A stretch of DNA of 49,381 bases. Origin: an uncultured Bergeyella sp. (lineage in GTDB: Bacteria > Bacteroidota > Bacteroidia > Flavobacteriales > Weeksellaceae). The stretch lies in the NCBI GenBank assembly GCA_916710115.1, contig CAKAOY010000001.1, positions 1 to 49,381 on the forward strand, in the 5' to 3' direction. Within the stretch, counting starts at the first letter, position 1; the number at the start of each line of letters is the position of its first letter. Positions 18,185 to 26,343 of this stretch are shown here, piece by piece. The notes under the pieces were generated by a model, which made no database searches, was not told where the DNA came from, and saw nothing but the letters and a program-made list of their open reading frames with translations. Both the position numbers and the translations under genes were made by a program.

Positions 18185-18781
18185 TTATTTATTGTATAAT
18201 TCTTCTACTTTATCCCAATTTATTACCGAAAAGAATGCCGATACATAATCTGGCCTTCTATTCTGATAATTAAGATAATAAGCATGTTCCCATACATCAA
18301 TTCCAAGTATTGGCACTCCACCACAGCCTACCTCTGGCATTAGTGTATTATCTTGATTTGCAGACGAACATACCGTAAGAGAGCCATCCTCCTGCTTGCA
18401 AAGCCAAGCCCATCCAGAGCCGAATCTTGTTTTTGCAGCAACCTCAAAATCAGTACGGAATTTATCAAAACCTCCGTAGTTTTCAATTGCCTTTTTTACA
18501 TTTCCCACAGGTTCTTTACTTCCATTTGGTGTAAGAATTTTCCAAAAAAGAGAATGATTGAAATGCCCTCCTCCATTGTTTCTCACCGCTGGGATATTCG
18601 CTCCTAATTGACAAATTTCTTCAATCGTTTTACCCTCTAAATCGGTTCCTGCAATTGCATTATTCAAATTATCTACATACGCCTGATGATGCTTAGTGTG
18701 ATGGATTTCCATTGTTCTTGCATCAATCACTGATTCTAATGCATCATAAGCATAGTTAAGTTCTGGTAAGTTAAAAGCCAT
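18185..18781 (-). CDS. sodA: superoxide dismutase, Mn/Fe family
   Basis: Cytosolic dismutation of superoxide to oxygen and hydrogen peroxide. The protein has 198 residues and no signal peptide. The metal ligands are His27 (in IHHTKHH), His76 (GGHFNHSLFW), Asp162 and His166 (DVWEHAYYLNY). The GGGHFNH glycine and Gln143 in NQDNT are the second-sphere pattern of Mn enzymes, so manganese or cambialistic use is favoured over strict iron. It is divergent from clpB across a 282-bp spacer that holds a direct repeat. Confidence 0.95.
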   Translation of the reverse strand: MAFNLPELNYAYDALESVIDARTMEIHHTKHHQAYVDNLNNAIAGTDLEGKTIEEICQLGANIPAVRNNGGGHFNHSLFWKILTPNGSKEPVGNVKKAIENYGGFDKFRTDFEVAAKTRFGSGWAWLCKQEDGSLTVCSSANQDNTLMPEVGCGGVPILGIDVWEHAYYLNYQNRRPDYVSAFFSVINWDKVEELYNK

Positions 18782-18900
18782 AATATTTTATTTATTTTTT
18801 ATTTAGAATCCCCAAATTAAGATAAAAAAAATTCATTTTATATTATATAATGATTGAATTTATCTATATTTATTATTTATATCTTATTAATCTTTCTTTA

Positions 18901-18980
18901 TAAAATTATTTCCTATTATAAAAATCGGAAATTTTGACATTAAAATTATTTCTTTGATTATAAAAATCGGAAATTTTGAC
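18901..18980. repeat. two-copy direct repeat in the sodA-clpB spacer (operator-like)
   Basis: A 24-bp core recurs exactly at 18915-18938 and 18957-18980, 42 bp apart (about four helical turns). Each copy is preceded by the same TAAAATTATTTC (18901-18912 and 18941-18952). Inside the core, AAAAT-CGGAA-ATTTT is an inverted repeat. It lies 29 bp before the clpB -7 box, so a regulator site is inferred. It is not a CIRCE element. Confidence 0.7.
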
Positions 18981-19009
18981 TTATTTTAATAAAAAAAATA
19001 TATTGGAAC

Positions 19010-19017
19010 TATTTTTG
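19010..19017 (+). promoter_or_regulatory. -7 promoter element (TATTTTTG) for clpB
   Basis: Exact TAnnTTTG, 46 nt before the clpB ATG and just downstream of the direct repeats. Confidence 0.55.
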
Positions 19018-19063
19018 TAATAAATAAAACGAAAGTATTTAACTATAAAATAATTAATATAAT

Positions 19064-21655
19064 ATGAACTTAAACCAATTTACTTTAAAATCACAAGAAG
19101 CCATTCAGAAAGCACAGCAAATAGCTTTAGAGTTTGGCAATCAAAGTATAGAACCGCAACATTTATTGGAAGGTATTTTCCAATCAGATGAGAATATTTC
19201 TTCATTTTTACTAAAAAAATCCGAAGCTGATGCTACGCTTATCAGGGAAAGAAACAGAGAAAATATAGAGAAGTTACCTAAAGTAGAGGGAGGGAATCTG
19301 TATCCATCTCAGTCATTAAGCAGAATTTTGTTGAATGCTCCTAATATCACTAAAAAAATGGGAGATGAATATGTTACCATTGAACATCTTTGGTTGGCAT
19401 TGGTAGAGGTTTCTTCACCAGTTTCCACATTGCTGAAGGATGTGGGGGTTACTCAAAATCTATTGGAGAGTGGAATCAAAGAATTGAGAAAAGGCTCAAA
19501 GGCGACATCGGCAAGTTCAGAGGAAACTTATCAAAGTTTGAATAAATATGCGAAAAACTTTAATGAGTTGGCAGCGGAAGGGAAGTTAGACCCTGTGATT
19601 GGTCGTGATGAAGAGATTAGAAGAGTTTTACAAATCCTTTCTCGTAGAACGAAGAATAATCCTATTCTTATCGGGGAACCAGGGGTAGGTAAAACAGCGA
19701 TTGCAGAAGGGATTGCTCATAGGATAATTTCTGGTGATGTTCCAGAAAATCTAATGGACAAGACACTTTATTCCCTTGATATGGGTGCTTTGGTAGCAGG
19801 AGCGAAATACAAAGGAGAATTTGAAGAGAGGTTGAAATCTGTAGTAAATGAAGTAACAAAATCAGATGGACAAATTATTCTTTTCATTGATGAAATTCAT
19901 ACGCTCGTAGGTGCAGGAGGAGGAGAAGGAGCAATGGATGCAGCTAATATCTTGAAACCTGCCTTGGCAAGAGGAGAATTGAGAGCCATTGGAGCGACGA
20001 CCCTAAATGAATATCAAAAATATTTTGAAAAGGATAAAGCATTGGAACGCCGTTTCCAAAAGGTGATGGTGGAAGAGCCTGATACGGAATCAGCAATTTC
20101 TATTCTTCGTGGGATTAAAGATAAATATGAATTCCACCATAAAATTAGAATCAAAGATGAGGCTATTATTGCCGCTGTGGAAATGTCTCAAAGATATATT
20201 TCGGATAGATTTTTACCAGATAAAGCAATTGATTTAATTGATGAAGCATCAGCTAAGTTGAGAATGGAAATTAATTCCAAGCCAGAAGAGTTAGATGTTT
20301 TGGATAGAAAATTAATGCAGATGGAGATAGAATTAGCAGCCATTTCTAGAGAAGGGAATCAGACAAAGATAGGCCATTTGAAAGAGGATATTGCAAAAAT
20401 TACGGAAGAACGAAACCAAATCAATGCAAAATGGCTTAGCGAAAAACAAAAATCAGAGGATTTAACCCAAATAAAAAAAGATATTGAAAGTCTGAAATTA
20501 GAAGCAGAGAGAGCTCAGCGTATGGGAGATTATGCTAAAGTTTCAGAAATACAATATGGGAAACTTAGAGAGAAAGAAGAGGAATTACACCAATTAGAGT
20601 TAGTAATGCAAAACCAACAAAATGAGTTGGTGAAAGAGGAAGTTACAGCAGAAAATATCTCGGAAGTTATTTCTAAATGGACGGGTATTCCAGTAACTAA
20701 ATTGCTTCAGTCAGAGAGAGAAAAATTGCTTCATTTGGAAGAAGAATTACATAAGCGAGTAGTGGGACAAGAGGAGGCTATCCAAGCAGTGGCAGATGCT
20801 ATCCGAAGAAATAGAGCAGGGCTTAATGATGAGAAAAAACCTATCGGTTCATTCATGTTCTTGGGAACTACTGGAGTTGGGAAAACAGAATTGGCAAAGG
20901 CTTTGGCAGAGTTTTTATTTGATGATGAGAATAATATGACTCGTATTGACATGTCTGAATATCAAGAGAAACATTCCGTATCGAGATTGGTAGGAGCGCC
21001 TCCAGGGTATGTAGGGTATGATGAAGGGGGACAGTTGACAGAAGCTGTTAGAAGAAGACCTTATTCTGTGGTGCTTTTAGATGAGGTAGAAAAGGCTCAC
21101 CCTGATGTGTTTAATACCTTGCTTCAAGTGCTTGATGATGGAAGATTGACGGATAATAAAGGGCGTTTGGTGAATTTCAAAAATACGATTATCATCATGA
21201 CTTCTAACCTTGGCTCTCATATTATTCAAGAGAATTTTGAAAATTTGAATGAAGAAAATCATCTTGAAATTGTAGCAAAAACTAAAGAAGAAGTTTTTGA
21301 TTTGTTGAAACAAACGCTTCGCCCAGAATTCTTGAATAGAATAGATGAAACGGTGTTATTCCAACCATTAAGCCGTAATGAAATTGGTAAAATCGTGCAG
21401 TTCCAATTGAGAGATATCAATAAAATGTTAGAAAGTAGAAATATAATCTTGACCGCAACTCAAGAAGCTATAGATTTCATTTTGAAAAAAGGTTATGATG
21501 TGAGTTTTGGAGCGAGACCACTGAAAAGAGTGGTGCAACAAGAAGTTCTCAACAGACTTTCTAAAGAAATTTTAGCAGGAAAAATCAATGATGGAGACCG
21601 CATTACTTTGGATTATTTTGGAGAGAGTGGACTGGTATTCAATACAACAAAGTAA
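19064..21655 (+). CDS. clpB: ATP-dependent disaggregase ClpB
   Basis: A hexameric AAA+ chaperone that threads aggregated proteins with DnaK. The 863-residue length is typical. The order is: N-domain with two Clp-N repeats (1-145), AAA-1 with Walker A GEPGVGKT at 204-211 and GAKYKGEFEERLK pore loop, the M-domain coiled coil (about 400-525, which distinguishes ClpB from ClpA and ClpC), AAA-2 with Walker A GTTGVGKT at 601-608 and the YVGYDEGG pore loop, and a D2-small domain. Its coding strand looks richer in G than C, unlike the neighbouring + genes. It is flanked by an operator-like repeat and a strong terminator. Confidence 0.97.
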   Translation: MNLNQFTLKSQEAIQKAQQIALEFGNQSIEPQHLLEGIFQSDENISSFLLKKSEADATLIRERNRENIEKLPKVEGGNLYPSQSLSRILLNAPNITKKMGDEYVTIEHLWLALVEVSSPVSTLLKDVGVTQNLLESGIKELRKGSKATSASSEETYQSLNKYAKNFNELAAEGKLDPVIGRDEEIRRVLQILSRRTKNNPILIGEPGVGKTAIAEGIAHRIISGDVPENLMDKTLYSLDMGALVAGAKYKGEFEERLKSVVNEVTKSDGQIILFIDEIHTLVGAGGGEGAMDAANILKPALARGELRAIGATTLNEYQKYFEKDKALERRFQKVMVEEPDTESAISILRGIKDKYEFHHKIRIKDEAIIAAVEMSQRYISDRFLPDKAIDLIDEASAKLRMEINSKPEELDVLDRKLMQMEIELAAISREGNQTKIGHLKEDIAKITEERNQINAKWLSEKQKSEDLTQIKKDIESLKLEAERAQRMGDYAKVSEIQYGKLREKEEELHQLELVMQNQQNELVKEEVTAENISEVISKWTGIPVTKLLQSEREKLLHLEEELHKRVVGQEEAIQAVADAIRRNRAGLNDEKKPIGSFMFLGTTGVGKTELAKALAEFLFDDENNMTRIDMSEYQEKHSVSRLVGAPPGYVGYDEGGQLTEAVRRRPYSVVLLDEVEKAHPDVFNTLLQVLDDGRLTDNKGRLVNFKNTIIIMTSNLGSHIIQENFENLNEENHLEIVAKTKEEVFDLLKQTLRPEFLNRIDETVLFQPLSRNEIGKIVQFQLRDINKMLESRNIILTATQEAIDFILKKGYDVSFGARPLKRVVQQEVLNRLSKEILAGKINDGDRITLDYFGESGLVFNTTK

Positions 21656-21660
21656 TTAAA

Positions 21661-21690
21661 AAAGCACCTCAATATTTGAGGTGTTTTTTT
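21661..21690. terminator. bidirectional terminator after clpB
   Basis: An 8-bp core stem (CACCTCAA/TTGAGGTG) with TAT loop, extended by G-U and A-T pairs, followed by T7; it separates clpB (+) from the permease (-). Confidence 0.88.
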
Positions 21691-21694
21691 AATA

Positions 21695-22882
21695 TTACAT
21701 ATCTTTATTTATCTTAGAAAATATTAATGATATTATTCCTCCAAAACCGAAGCTCAATAGAGTTACGATGATATAATTTTTAGCAACAATCTTTATTGGG
21801 AAAGGAAAACCACCCGTCTTAAAAATACCTGTTGCTTGTTGTATATAACAAATTATACTTCCTATACTTAACCCTAATATCACTCCAAAAGAAACGATAA
21901 GTATCCCCGTGAAGAAGTATATTTTTCTTATTTCTCGATGAGATACCCCCAACGAAATCAAAGTTTTAGTTTGTTGTTTTTTATCTAATTGTAGGATGGT
22001 TATTGCTCCCGCAAGGTTGAAAGTCGTAATGAAAATAACCAATCCAAAAATGATATAAACCATTAATTTTTCGGTATTTATCATTTTCCAAAAGGCCGTA
22101 TTTTCCTCAGATTTTGTTTTTATTAAATAATCCTTATTCTCTATCTGTTGATAAATTTGCCGACGAATCTCCTCTGTTTGACTGGTGTTATTTAATTTTA
22201 TAACAACTTGATAAGCTGAGTTTTTAGGGAGATTGAGTAATTCTTGTGCAAGTTCTATCGGAGCAATGATAAAATTATTAAGCTCCTCACTTTCCAAAAA
22301 AATTCCTGTAGAAAATATTTCTTTTTTATTAAAAATATCCTCTTGCTTATGAATGAGTCCTTCCCCAGATTTAGGCATATATAGCCAAGCATAATCAGCA
22401 TTTTTACCGACAGGAAGCCCCAAACGGATAGCTAACCCTTGCTCGATAAAAACTTCATTAGAATATACAAAAGATGGATATTCACCAAAAACACTCTTTT
22501 TATTAATAGGATTAACTGCTGTATAGTGAGTATCTACACCTCTCAAATAGGTAATTTCACCGATATTATTATACGAAATATATGTCTTTTCTTCTATTAT
22601 TTTAGAGAATGCTTTTATTTCTTTATTCTTTTTCAGTATCTCAGTTATCTTATCAATATTCTTCAAAGTTTTACCATTCTGCGAATATATTGTAAGGTCA
22701 GAATGCAGATTACTTATAATATCTTTATTGAGTTCCTCTAACCCCGAAAATACAGAAATGATAACAAACATAGAGGTTATGGCCGTCATCATTGCAAATC
22801 CAGCTAACCAAGTAATGAATGTTACTACGGAATTTCCTTTCTTGGAAATGAGATATCTTTGGGCTATATAAAATGAAGCCAT
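21695..22882 (-). CDS. ABC transporter permease, LolC/LolE (FtsX) family
   Basis: A 395-residue inner-membrane permease with an N-terminal helix (about 20-45), a large periplasmic MacB-PCD-like domain (about 45-270) and three C-terminal helices (about 270-300, 320-350, 365-385) of the FtsX fold. The start MASFYIAQRYLISKKGNSVVTFITWLAG closely follows the LolC/E pattern, so a role in releasing lipoproteins for transport to the outer membrane is probable. The ATPase partner (LolD) is not in the window. It lies 10 nt downstream of rbfA, so the two are co-transcribed. Confidence 0.87.
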   Translation of the reverse strand: MASFYIAQRYLISKKGNSVVTFITWLAGFAMMTAITSMFVIISVFSGLEELNKDIISNLHSDLTIYSQNGKTLKNIDKITEILKKNKEIKAFSKIIEEKTYISYNNIGEITYLRGVDTHYTAVNPINKKSVFGEYPSFVYSNEVFIEQGLAIRLGLPVGKNADYAWLYMPKSGEGLIHKQEDIFNKKEIFSTGIFLESEELNNFIIAPIELAQELLNLPKNSAYQVVIKLNNTSQTEEIRRQIYQQIENKDYLIKTKSEENTAFWKMINTEKLMVYIIFGLVIFITTFNLAGAITILQLDKKQQTKTLISLGVSHREIRKIYFFTGILIVSFGVILGLSIGSIICYIQQATGIFKTGGFPFPIKIVAKNYIIVTLLSFGFGGIISLIFSKINKDM

Positions 22883-22892
22883 TGGAAAATTC

Positions 22893-23255
22893 TTACAAAA
22901 TAGGATTATCTCCCTCGCCTCTAAGTTCTCGCTCTATTCTTTCAACATCGTCAAGACTAGTATCTAGATAAAATTGTAGTTCAGGAATAATACGAACTTG
23001 TTTTGCCATTTTTTGCCCAATATAATTACGATATTGAGATTTATTAATCTCTATTTCTTTCATTATAGGAACTCGATATTCATTTGGGAAAATACTCAGA
23101 TAGATTTTAGCAATACTCAAATCCACAGTAACTCTCACATCGGATACGGTAATGAGTAAGTTTTTTTGTGTATCAGCTGCTTGCTTACGAAACAACTCTG
23201 CAAAATCTTCTTGTATTATTTGTGCTACTCTTCGTTGTCTGTTTGTATTATTCAT
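22893..23255 (-). CDS. rbfA: ribosome-binding factor A
   Basis: Binds the 30S subunit and helps mature the 5' end of 16S rRNA. The 120-residue KH-like protein shows NRQRRVAQIIQEDFAELFRK at its start, VTVDLSIAKIYLSIFP, and PELQFYLDTSLDDVERIE near the end, all matching the family. It is the first gene of a two-gene operon with the LolC/E-type permease. Its TACCTTTG promoter box ends 4 nt before the ATG, so the mRNA is probably leaderless. Confidence 0.92.
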   Translation of the reverse strand: MNNTNRQRRVAQIIQEDFAELFRKQAADTQKNLLITVSDVRVTVDLSIAKIYLSIFPNEYRVPIMKEIEINKSQYRNYIGQKMAKQVRIIPELQFYLDTSLDDVERIERELRGEGDNPIL

Positions 23256-23259
23256 ATTG

Positions 23260-23267
23260 CAAAGGTA
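23260..23267 (-). promoter_or_regulatory. -7 promoter element (TACCTTTG) for rbfA, near-leaderless
   Basis: Exact TAnnTTTG on the - strand, 4 nt from the rbfA ATG at 23255. Confidence 0.65.
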
Positions 23268-23328
23268 AAAATTTAAATATATATATCATTATTTTTATAC
23301 AATAACTTGTAGATTACTTTATATTAAC

Positions 23329-23358
23329 TTGTGGATAATTTTGTATAAAATACCTTTG
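23329..23358 (+). promoter_or_regulatory. promoter with no evident gene: TTG, 19-bp spacer, TACCTTTG
   Basis: TTG at 23329-23331 and TACCTTTG at 23351-23358 form a well-spaced Bacteroidota promoter. Transcription would begin near 23364 and run through the DnaA-box region towards fba. The first DnaA box overlaps the -33 element. Confidence 0.5.
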
Positions 23359-23668
23359 CATTATTGAAAAATAATTCCTATTACAAAATTTTCTATCTAT
23401 ATCCCATTTCTATTTATTCTTTATTTTCAATACCTTATTCCATATTTTATCCATTTAAATTTTATCAACACCATAAAATTCTATTTTATCCACATATGTT
23501 AATATTATGTAATAATAATTATATATCAATCAGTTATATATTATTTATTTGTGTATATTATTGTTATTATTATGGATAAAATATAATGAATATTGTTATC
23601 AACAAACTAACATATATACAACAATATACAATATTTTTATTAATTATTAAAGATAAAATATATATTAT

Positions 23669-23676
23669 TAGGTTTG
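23669..23676 (+). promoter_or_regulatory. -7 promoter element (TAGGTTTG), candidate for fba
   Basis: Exact TAnnTTTG, giving a leader of about 90 nt to the ATG at 23773. A DnaA box begins 10 nt downstream. Confidence 0.4.
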
Positions 23677-23772
23677 TATGGTAGATGTGGATAATGGCGA
23701 ATTATATAGAATTTATTTTGATAATAAAATATAAATACCTAATTTTACCACACAAATTAAAATAAAAAAAAT

Positions 23773-24843
23773 ATGTCAAGAATTTTTCCAGCAGGTGTAG
23801 CCACAGGAAATATGGTTACAGAGATATTTCAATATGCAAAAGAAAAACAATTTGCCCTCCTAGCGGTGAATGTGGTTGGGTCCAGCAATGTGAATGCTAC
23901 TCTCGAAACAGCATCTAAACTTAATTCTCCTGTGATTATTCAATTTTCTAACGGAGGTGCTATCTACAACGCTGGAAAAGGCCTTAATAATGACAATCAA
24001 AGAGCTGCTGTTCTTGGAGCTGTTGCAGGTGCTAAACACATACACGAACTTGCAGAATACTATGGAGCAACCGTGATACTCCATACCGACCATTGTGCAA
24101 AAAAATTATTACCTTGGATTGATGGTCTAATGGATGCTAATGAAGAACATTACCGAAAATATGGAAAAACACTCTATTCCTCTCATATGCTTGACCTTTC
24201 AGAGGAGACATTAGAGGAAAATTTGGATATTTCTGCAAAATATTTTGAGAGAATGGCTAAATTGAATATGACTCTGGAAGTGGAAATAGGTGTAACTGGT
24301 GGTGAAGAAGATGGAGTGGATAACTCTGATGTGGATAACTCTAAACTTTATACACAACCAGAGGATATTGCTTATACTTATGAAAAATTAAAAGCAATCT
24401 CTGATAATTTCACCATTGCTGCTGCTTTCGGAAATGTACACGGAGTGTACAAGCCAGGTAATGTAGTACTTACTCCAAAAATTTTAGATAACTCTCAAAA
24501 ATTTGTTCAAGAAAAATTCAAAACAGGAGTAAAACCCGTTAATTTCGTATTCCACGGGGGGTCAGGTTCTACCTTAGAAGAAATTCGCGAGGCAATTAGT
24601 TATGGAGTTATCAAAATGAATATAGATACCGACCTCCAATTTGCCTATACCGAAGGAGTGAGGGATTATATTACAAAAAATGTAGAATATCTGAAAACTC
24701 AAATTGGCAACCCAGAAGGTACCGATAAGCCAAATAAAAAATTCTACGACCCAAGAATATGGCTAAGAAAGGGAGAAGAAACCTTCGCTACGAGATTAGT
24801 TCGTGCTTTTGAAGATTTAAATAATGTGAATACATTAGGTTAA
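23773..24843 (+). CDS. fbaA: class II fructose-bisphosphate aldolase
   Basis: Zinc-dependent cleavage of fructose 1,6-bisphosphate to dihydroxyacetone phosphate and glyceraldehyde 3-phosphate. The 356-residue length matches the class IIA (E. coli FbaA) type. HTDHC at 104-108 carries catalytic Asp106 and zinc ligand His107. GNVHGVYKPGNV and FHGGSGSTLEEI carry the other zinc histidines and the phosphate loop, and NIDTDLQFAYTEG is typical. A strong terminator follows. Confidence 0.96.
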   Translation: MSRIFPAGVATGNMVTEIFQYAKEKQFALLAVNVVGSSNVNATLETASKLNSPVIIQFSNGGAIYNAGKGLNNDNQRAAVLGAVAGAKHIHELAEYYGATVILHTDHCAKKLLPWIDGLMDANEEHYRKYGKTLYSSHMLDLSEETLEENLDISAKYFERMAKLNMTLEVEIGVTGGEEDGVDNSDVDNSKLYTQPEDIAYTYEKLKAISDNFTIAAAFGNVHGVYKPGNVVLTPKILDNSQKFVQEKFKTGVKPVNFVFHGGSGSTLEEIREAISYGVIKMNIDTDLQFAYTEGVRDYITKNVEYLKTQIGNPEGTDKPNKKFYDPRIWLRKGEETFATRLVRAFEDLNNVNTLG

Positions 24844-24850
24844 TAAAAAT

Positions 24851-24881
24851 AAAAATCTGCTTTTTATAAGCAGATTTTTTT
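24851..24881. terminator. bidirectional terminator after fba
   Basis: A 12-bp stem (AAAAATCTGCTT/AAGCAGATTTTT), TTTAT loop and T run between fba (+) and the GT9 gene (-), whose stop codon it touches. Confidence 0.9.
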
Positions 24882-25851
24882 ATGAATATATTTTGTCTAA
24901 TATTTTTTGAATATCAATTTCAGTGAGGCAGGCCCAATCCTTACGATAGCATTTTTTGTTTCCAAAAATAGAGCAAGGCCTACAAGTCAAATCTGAAACT
25001 TGGATAGTATCATTAATATTCTGTCCAAAGCCCAAAAATCCTGCTTTTGGGTCTGTTTGTCCCCAAATAGAGATACAACGAGTACCCACGAGGCTGGCAA
25101 AATGCATATTCGCAGAATCCATAGAAATCATCACTTTGAGTTTTGCAATTCGCTCAAGTTCTTCAGTGAGTTTTATTTTTCCTGCTAAGTTTTCGGAGTT
25201 TGGGATTTCTTTTTCCCATTGTGATAGGATTTCAATTTCCTTTTTTCCCCCACCGAAGAAATAGACTTTATCTTGCTGGGCGATTTTTTTTGCAAGTTCA
25301 AAGGTCTTTTCTAATGGAAGAATTTTCCCTTGATGTTGAGCAAAAGGAGCTATTCCTACGCCAGATTTTTCTTGATATAAAGGTCTTAATTTGTTGGAAA
25401 GTTGTACTTGGAAGCCCATTTCACGAAAGACATCAGCATATCGTTCAGTAGTTCGTTTGAGAGGTGATTTATGAATATTCCAAATATCAACGAGGGCTTT
25501 TTTTTCTTTTTTACCTTTGTCAATTTTGAATACTTTGTATCTTTTAAGTCTAAGAAAAATATTGAGAATCTTGCTACGAAGGACATCGTGTAGGTCGGCA
25601 ACATAATCAGGGTTATATTCTTTGGCAAGTTCGTTAGCAAGTCTCACCATTCCCCAAGAACCTTTATAGTCATCTAAATTAATTCCTTTAAAGGTAACAC
25701 GAGATATGCTATTGAATACTTCACCAAAATTTTTGCGAGAAACCATTATGATTTCTACATTAGGGTTTTGTTCCAATAGTTCGTTTAGGACGGGGGCAAT
25801 CATTGCTATATCCCCAAATGCGGAAAAGCGATAGACGAGTATTTTTATCAA
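24880..25851 (-). CDS. glycosyltransferase family 9 (heptosyltransferase-like)
   Basis: A 323-residue GT-B enzyme of the ADP-heptose:LPS heptosyltransferase family, expected at the inner membrane in core lipopolysaccharide synthesis. N-terminal RFSAFGDIAMIAPVL is the family GDxxM...P acceptor motif, ADLHDVLRSK follows, and the C-terminal donor site holds MISMDSANMHFASLVGTRCISIWGQTDP. No ATG fits this N-terminus: the start is TTG at 25849-25851, overlapping the sufE stop as TTGA. It is translationally coupled to sufE. Donor sugar is not determinable from sequence. Confidence 0.87.
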   Translation of the reverse strand: MIKILVYRFSAFGDIAMIAPVLNELLEQNPNVEIIMVSRKNFGEVFNSISRVTFKGINLDDYKGSWGMVRLANELAKEYNPDYVADLHDVLRSKILNIFLRLKRYKVFKIDKGKKEKKALVDIWNIHKSPLKRTTERYADVFREMGFQVQLSNKLRPLYQEKSGVGIAPFAQHQGKILPLEKTFELAKKIAQQDKVYFFGGGKKEIEILSQWEKEIPNSENLAGKIKLTEELERIAKLKVMISMDSANMHFASLVGTRCISIWGQTDPKAGFLGFGQNINDTIQVSDLTCRPCSIFGNKKCYRKDWACLTEIDIQKILDKIYS

Positions 25852-26267
25852 GACTTTAATTGATAGGCTACGGCGTAAAACTTAATTTGCTTAGTCATGG
25901 CCATTAAACCATTGGCTCTTGACGGTGAAAGAAACTCTCTTAGTCCTATTTCTTCAATAAATTCAAAATCAGCATCTATTATTTCCTGAGGAGTATGCCC
26001 ACTGAATACACCTGCCAAAAGTGCTACAATTCCTTTTGGGAGAATGCCATCAGAATCTACATCGAAAAAAACTTTATTATCTTCAAAATGGGGAATAATC
26101 CACACTTGAGATTGGCATCCTTTAATGAGGTTTTCCTCTGTTTTTTTGTCGTCTGAGATACCTTTTAGTTCTTTACCGAGGTCTATGATATATTCGTATT
26201 TTTGTTCCCAATCATCAAGGAAAGCAAAATCATTGATGATGTTTTGTTGTTTTTCTTTGATAGTCAT
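25848..26267 (-). CDS. sufE: SufE-family sulfur acceptor
   Basis: Accepts persulfide sulfur from a SufS-type cysteine desulfurase and passes it to the SufBCD scaffold for Fe-S assembly. 139 residues. The active-site loop ENLIKGCQSQVWI carries Cys51, followed by FDVDSDGILPKGIVALL and LREFLSPSRANGLMAM, typical of SufE. No other suf genes are nearby. It forms a two-gene operon with the GT9 gene, which is an unusual partner. Confidence 0.93.
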   Translation of the reverse strand: MTIKEKQQNIINDFAFLDDWEQKYEYIIDLGKELKGISDDKKTEENLIKGCQSQVWIIPHFEDNKVFFDVDSDGILPKGIVALLAGVFSGHTPQEIIDADFEFIEEIGLREFLSPSRANGLMAMTKQIKFYAVAYQLKS

Positions 26268-26289
26268 TTTTTAATGAAAAATTGATTTG

Positions 26290-26297
26290 CAAAGTTA
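26290..26297 (-). promoter_or_regulatory. -7 promoter element (TAACTTTG) for sufE
   Basis: Exact TAnnTTTG on the - strand, 22 nt before the start at 26267. Confidence 0.55.
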
Positions 26298-26343
26298 AAA
26301 ATTTTATTTAAAATATTATTCTACATAGTGTGAGAAAGGGTAA

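Larger units (their letters stand above)
23268..23772. other. candidate replication origin or DnaA-box cluster (longest non-coding gap)
   Basis: This very AT-rich intergenic stretch holds three exact DnaA boxes TTATCCACA: 23330-23338 (-), 23486-23494 (+) and 23686-23694 (-). It also has two TTATCAACA variants at 23462-23470 and 23596-23604 (both +) and a one-mismatch site at 23571-23579 (-). That is a much higher density than elsewhere: five exact copies found by eye are scattered in coding sequence at 4931, 24330, 30767, 31268 and 31562. No dnaA or dnaN is adjacent, and hand-sampled lines did not show a clean GC-skew switch here, so the call stays tentative. A titration site for DnaA is the alternative. 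Confidence 0.5.

Noticed and set aside
18782..19063. CIRCE/HrcA or sigma32-type heat-shock control of clpB
   Set aside because: No TTAGCACTC-N9-GAGTGCTAA. A TTGACA...TATAAA resemblance arises from the direct repeats with a 19-bp spacer and is not the promoter type used elsewhere here.
23364..23579. 71-codon open frame in the DnaA-box region
   Set aside because: TTG start, extreme Tyr/Ile/Phe bias that follows from AT-rich DNA, no recognisable domain.
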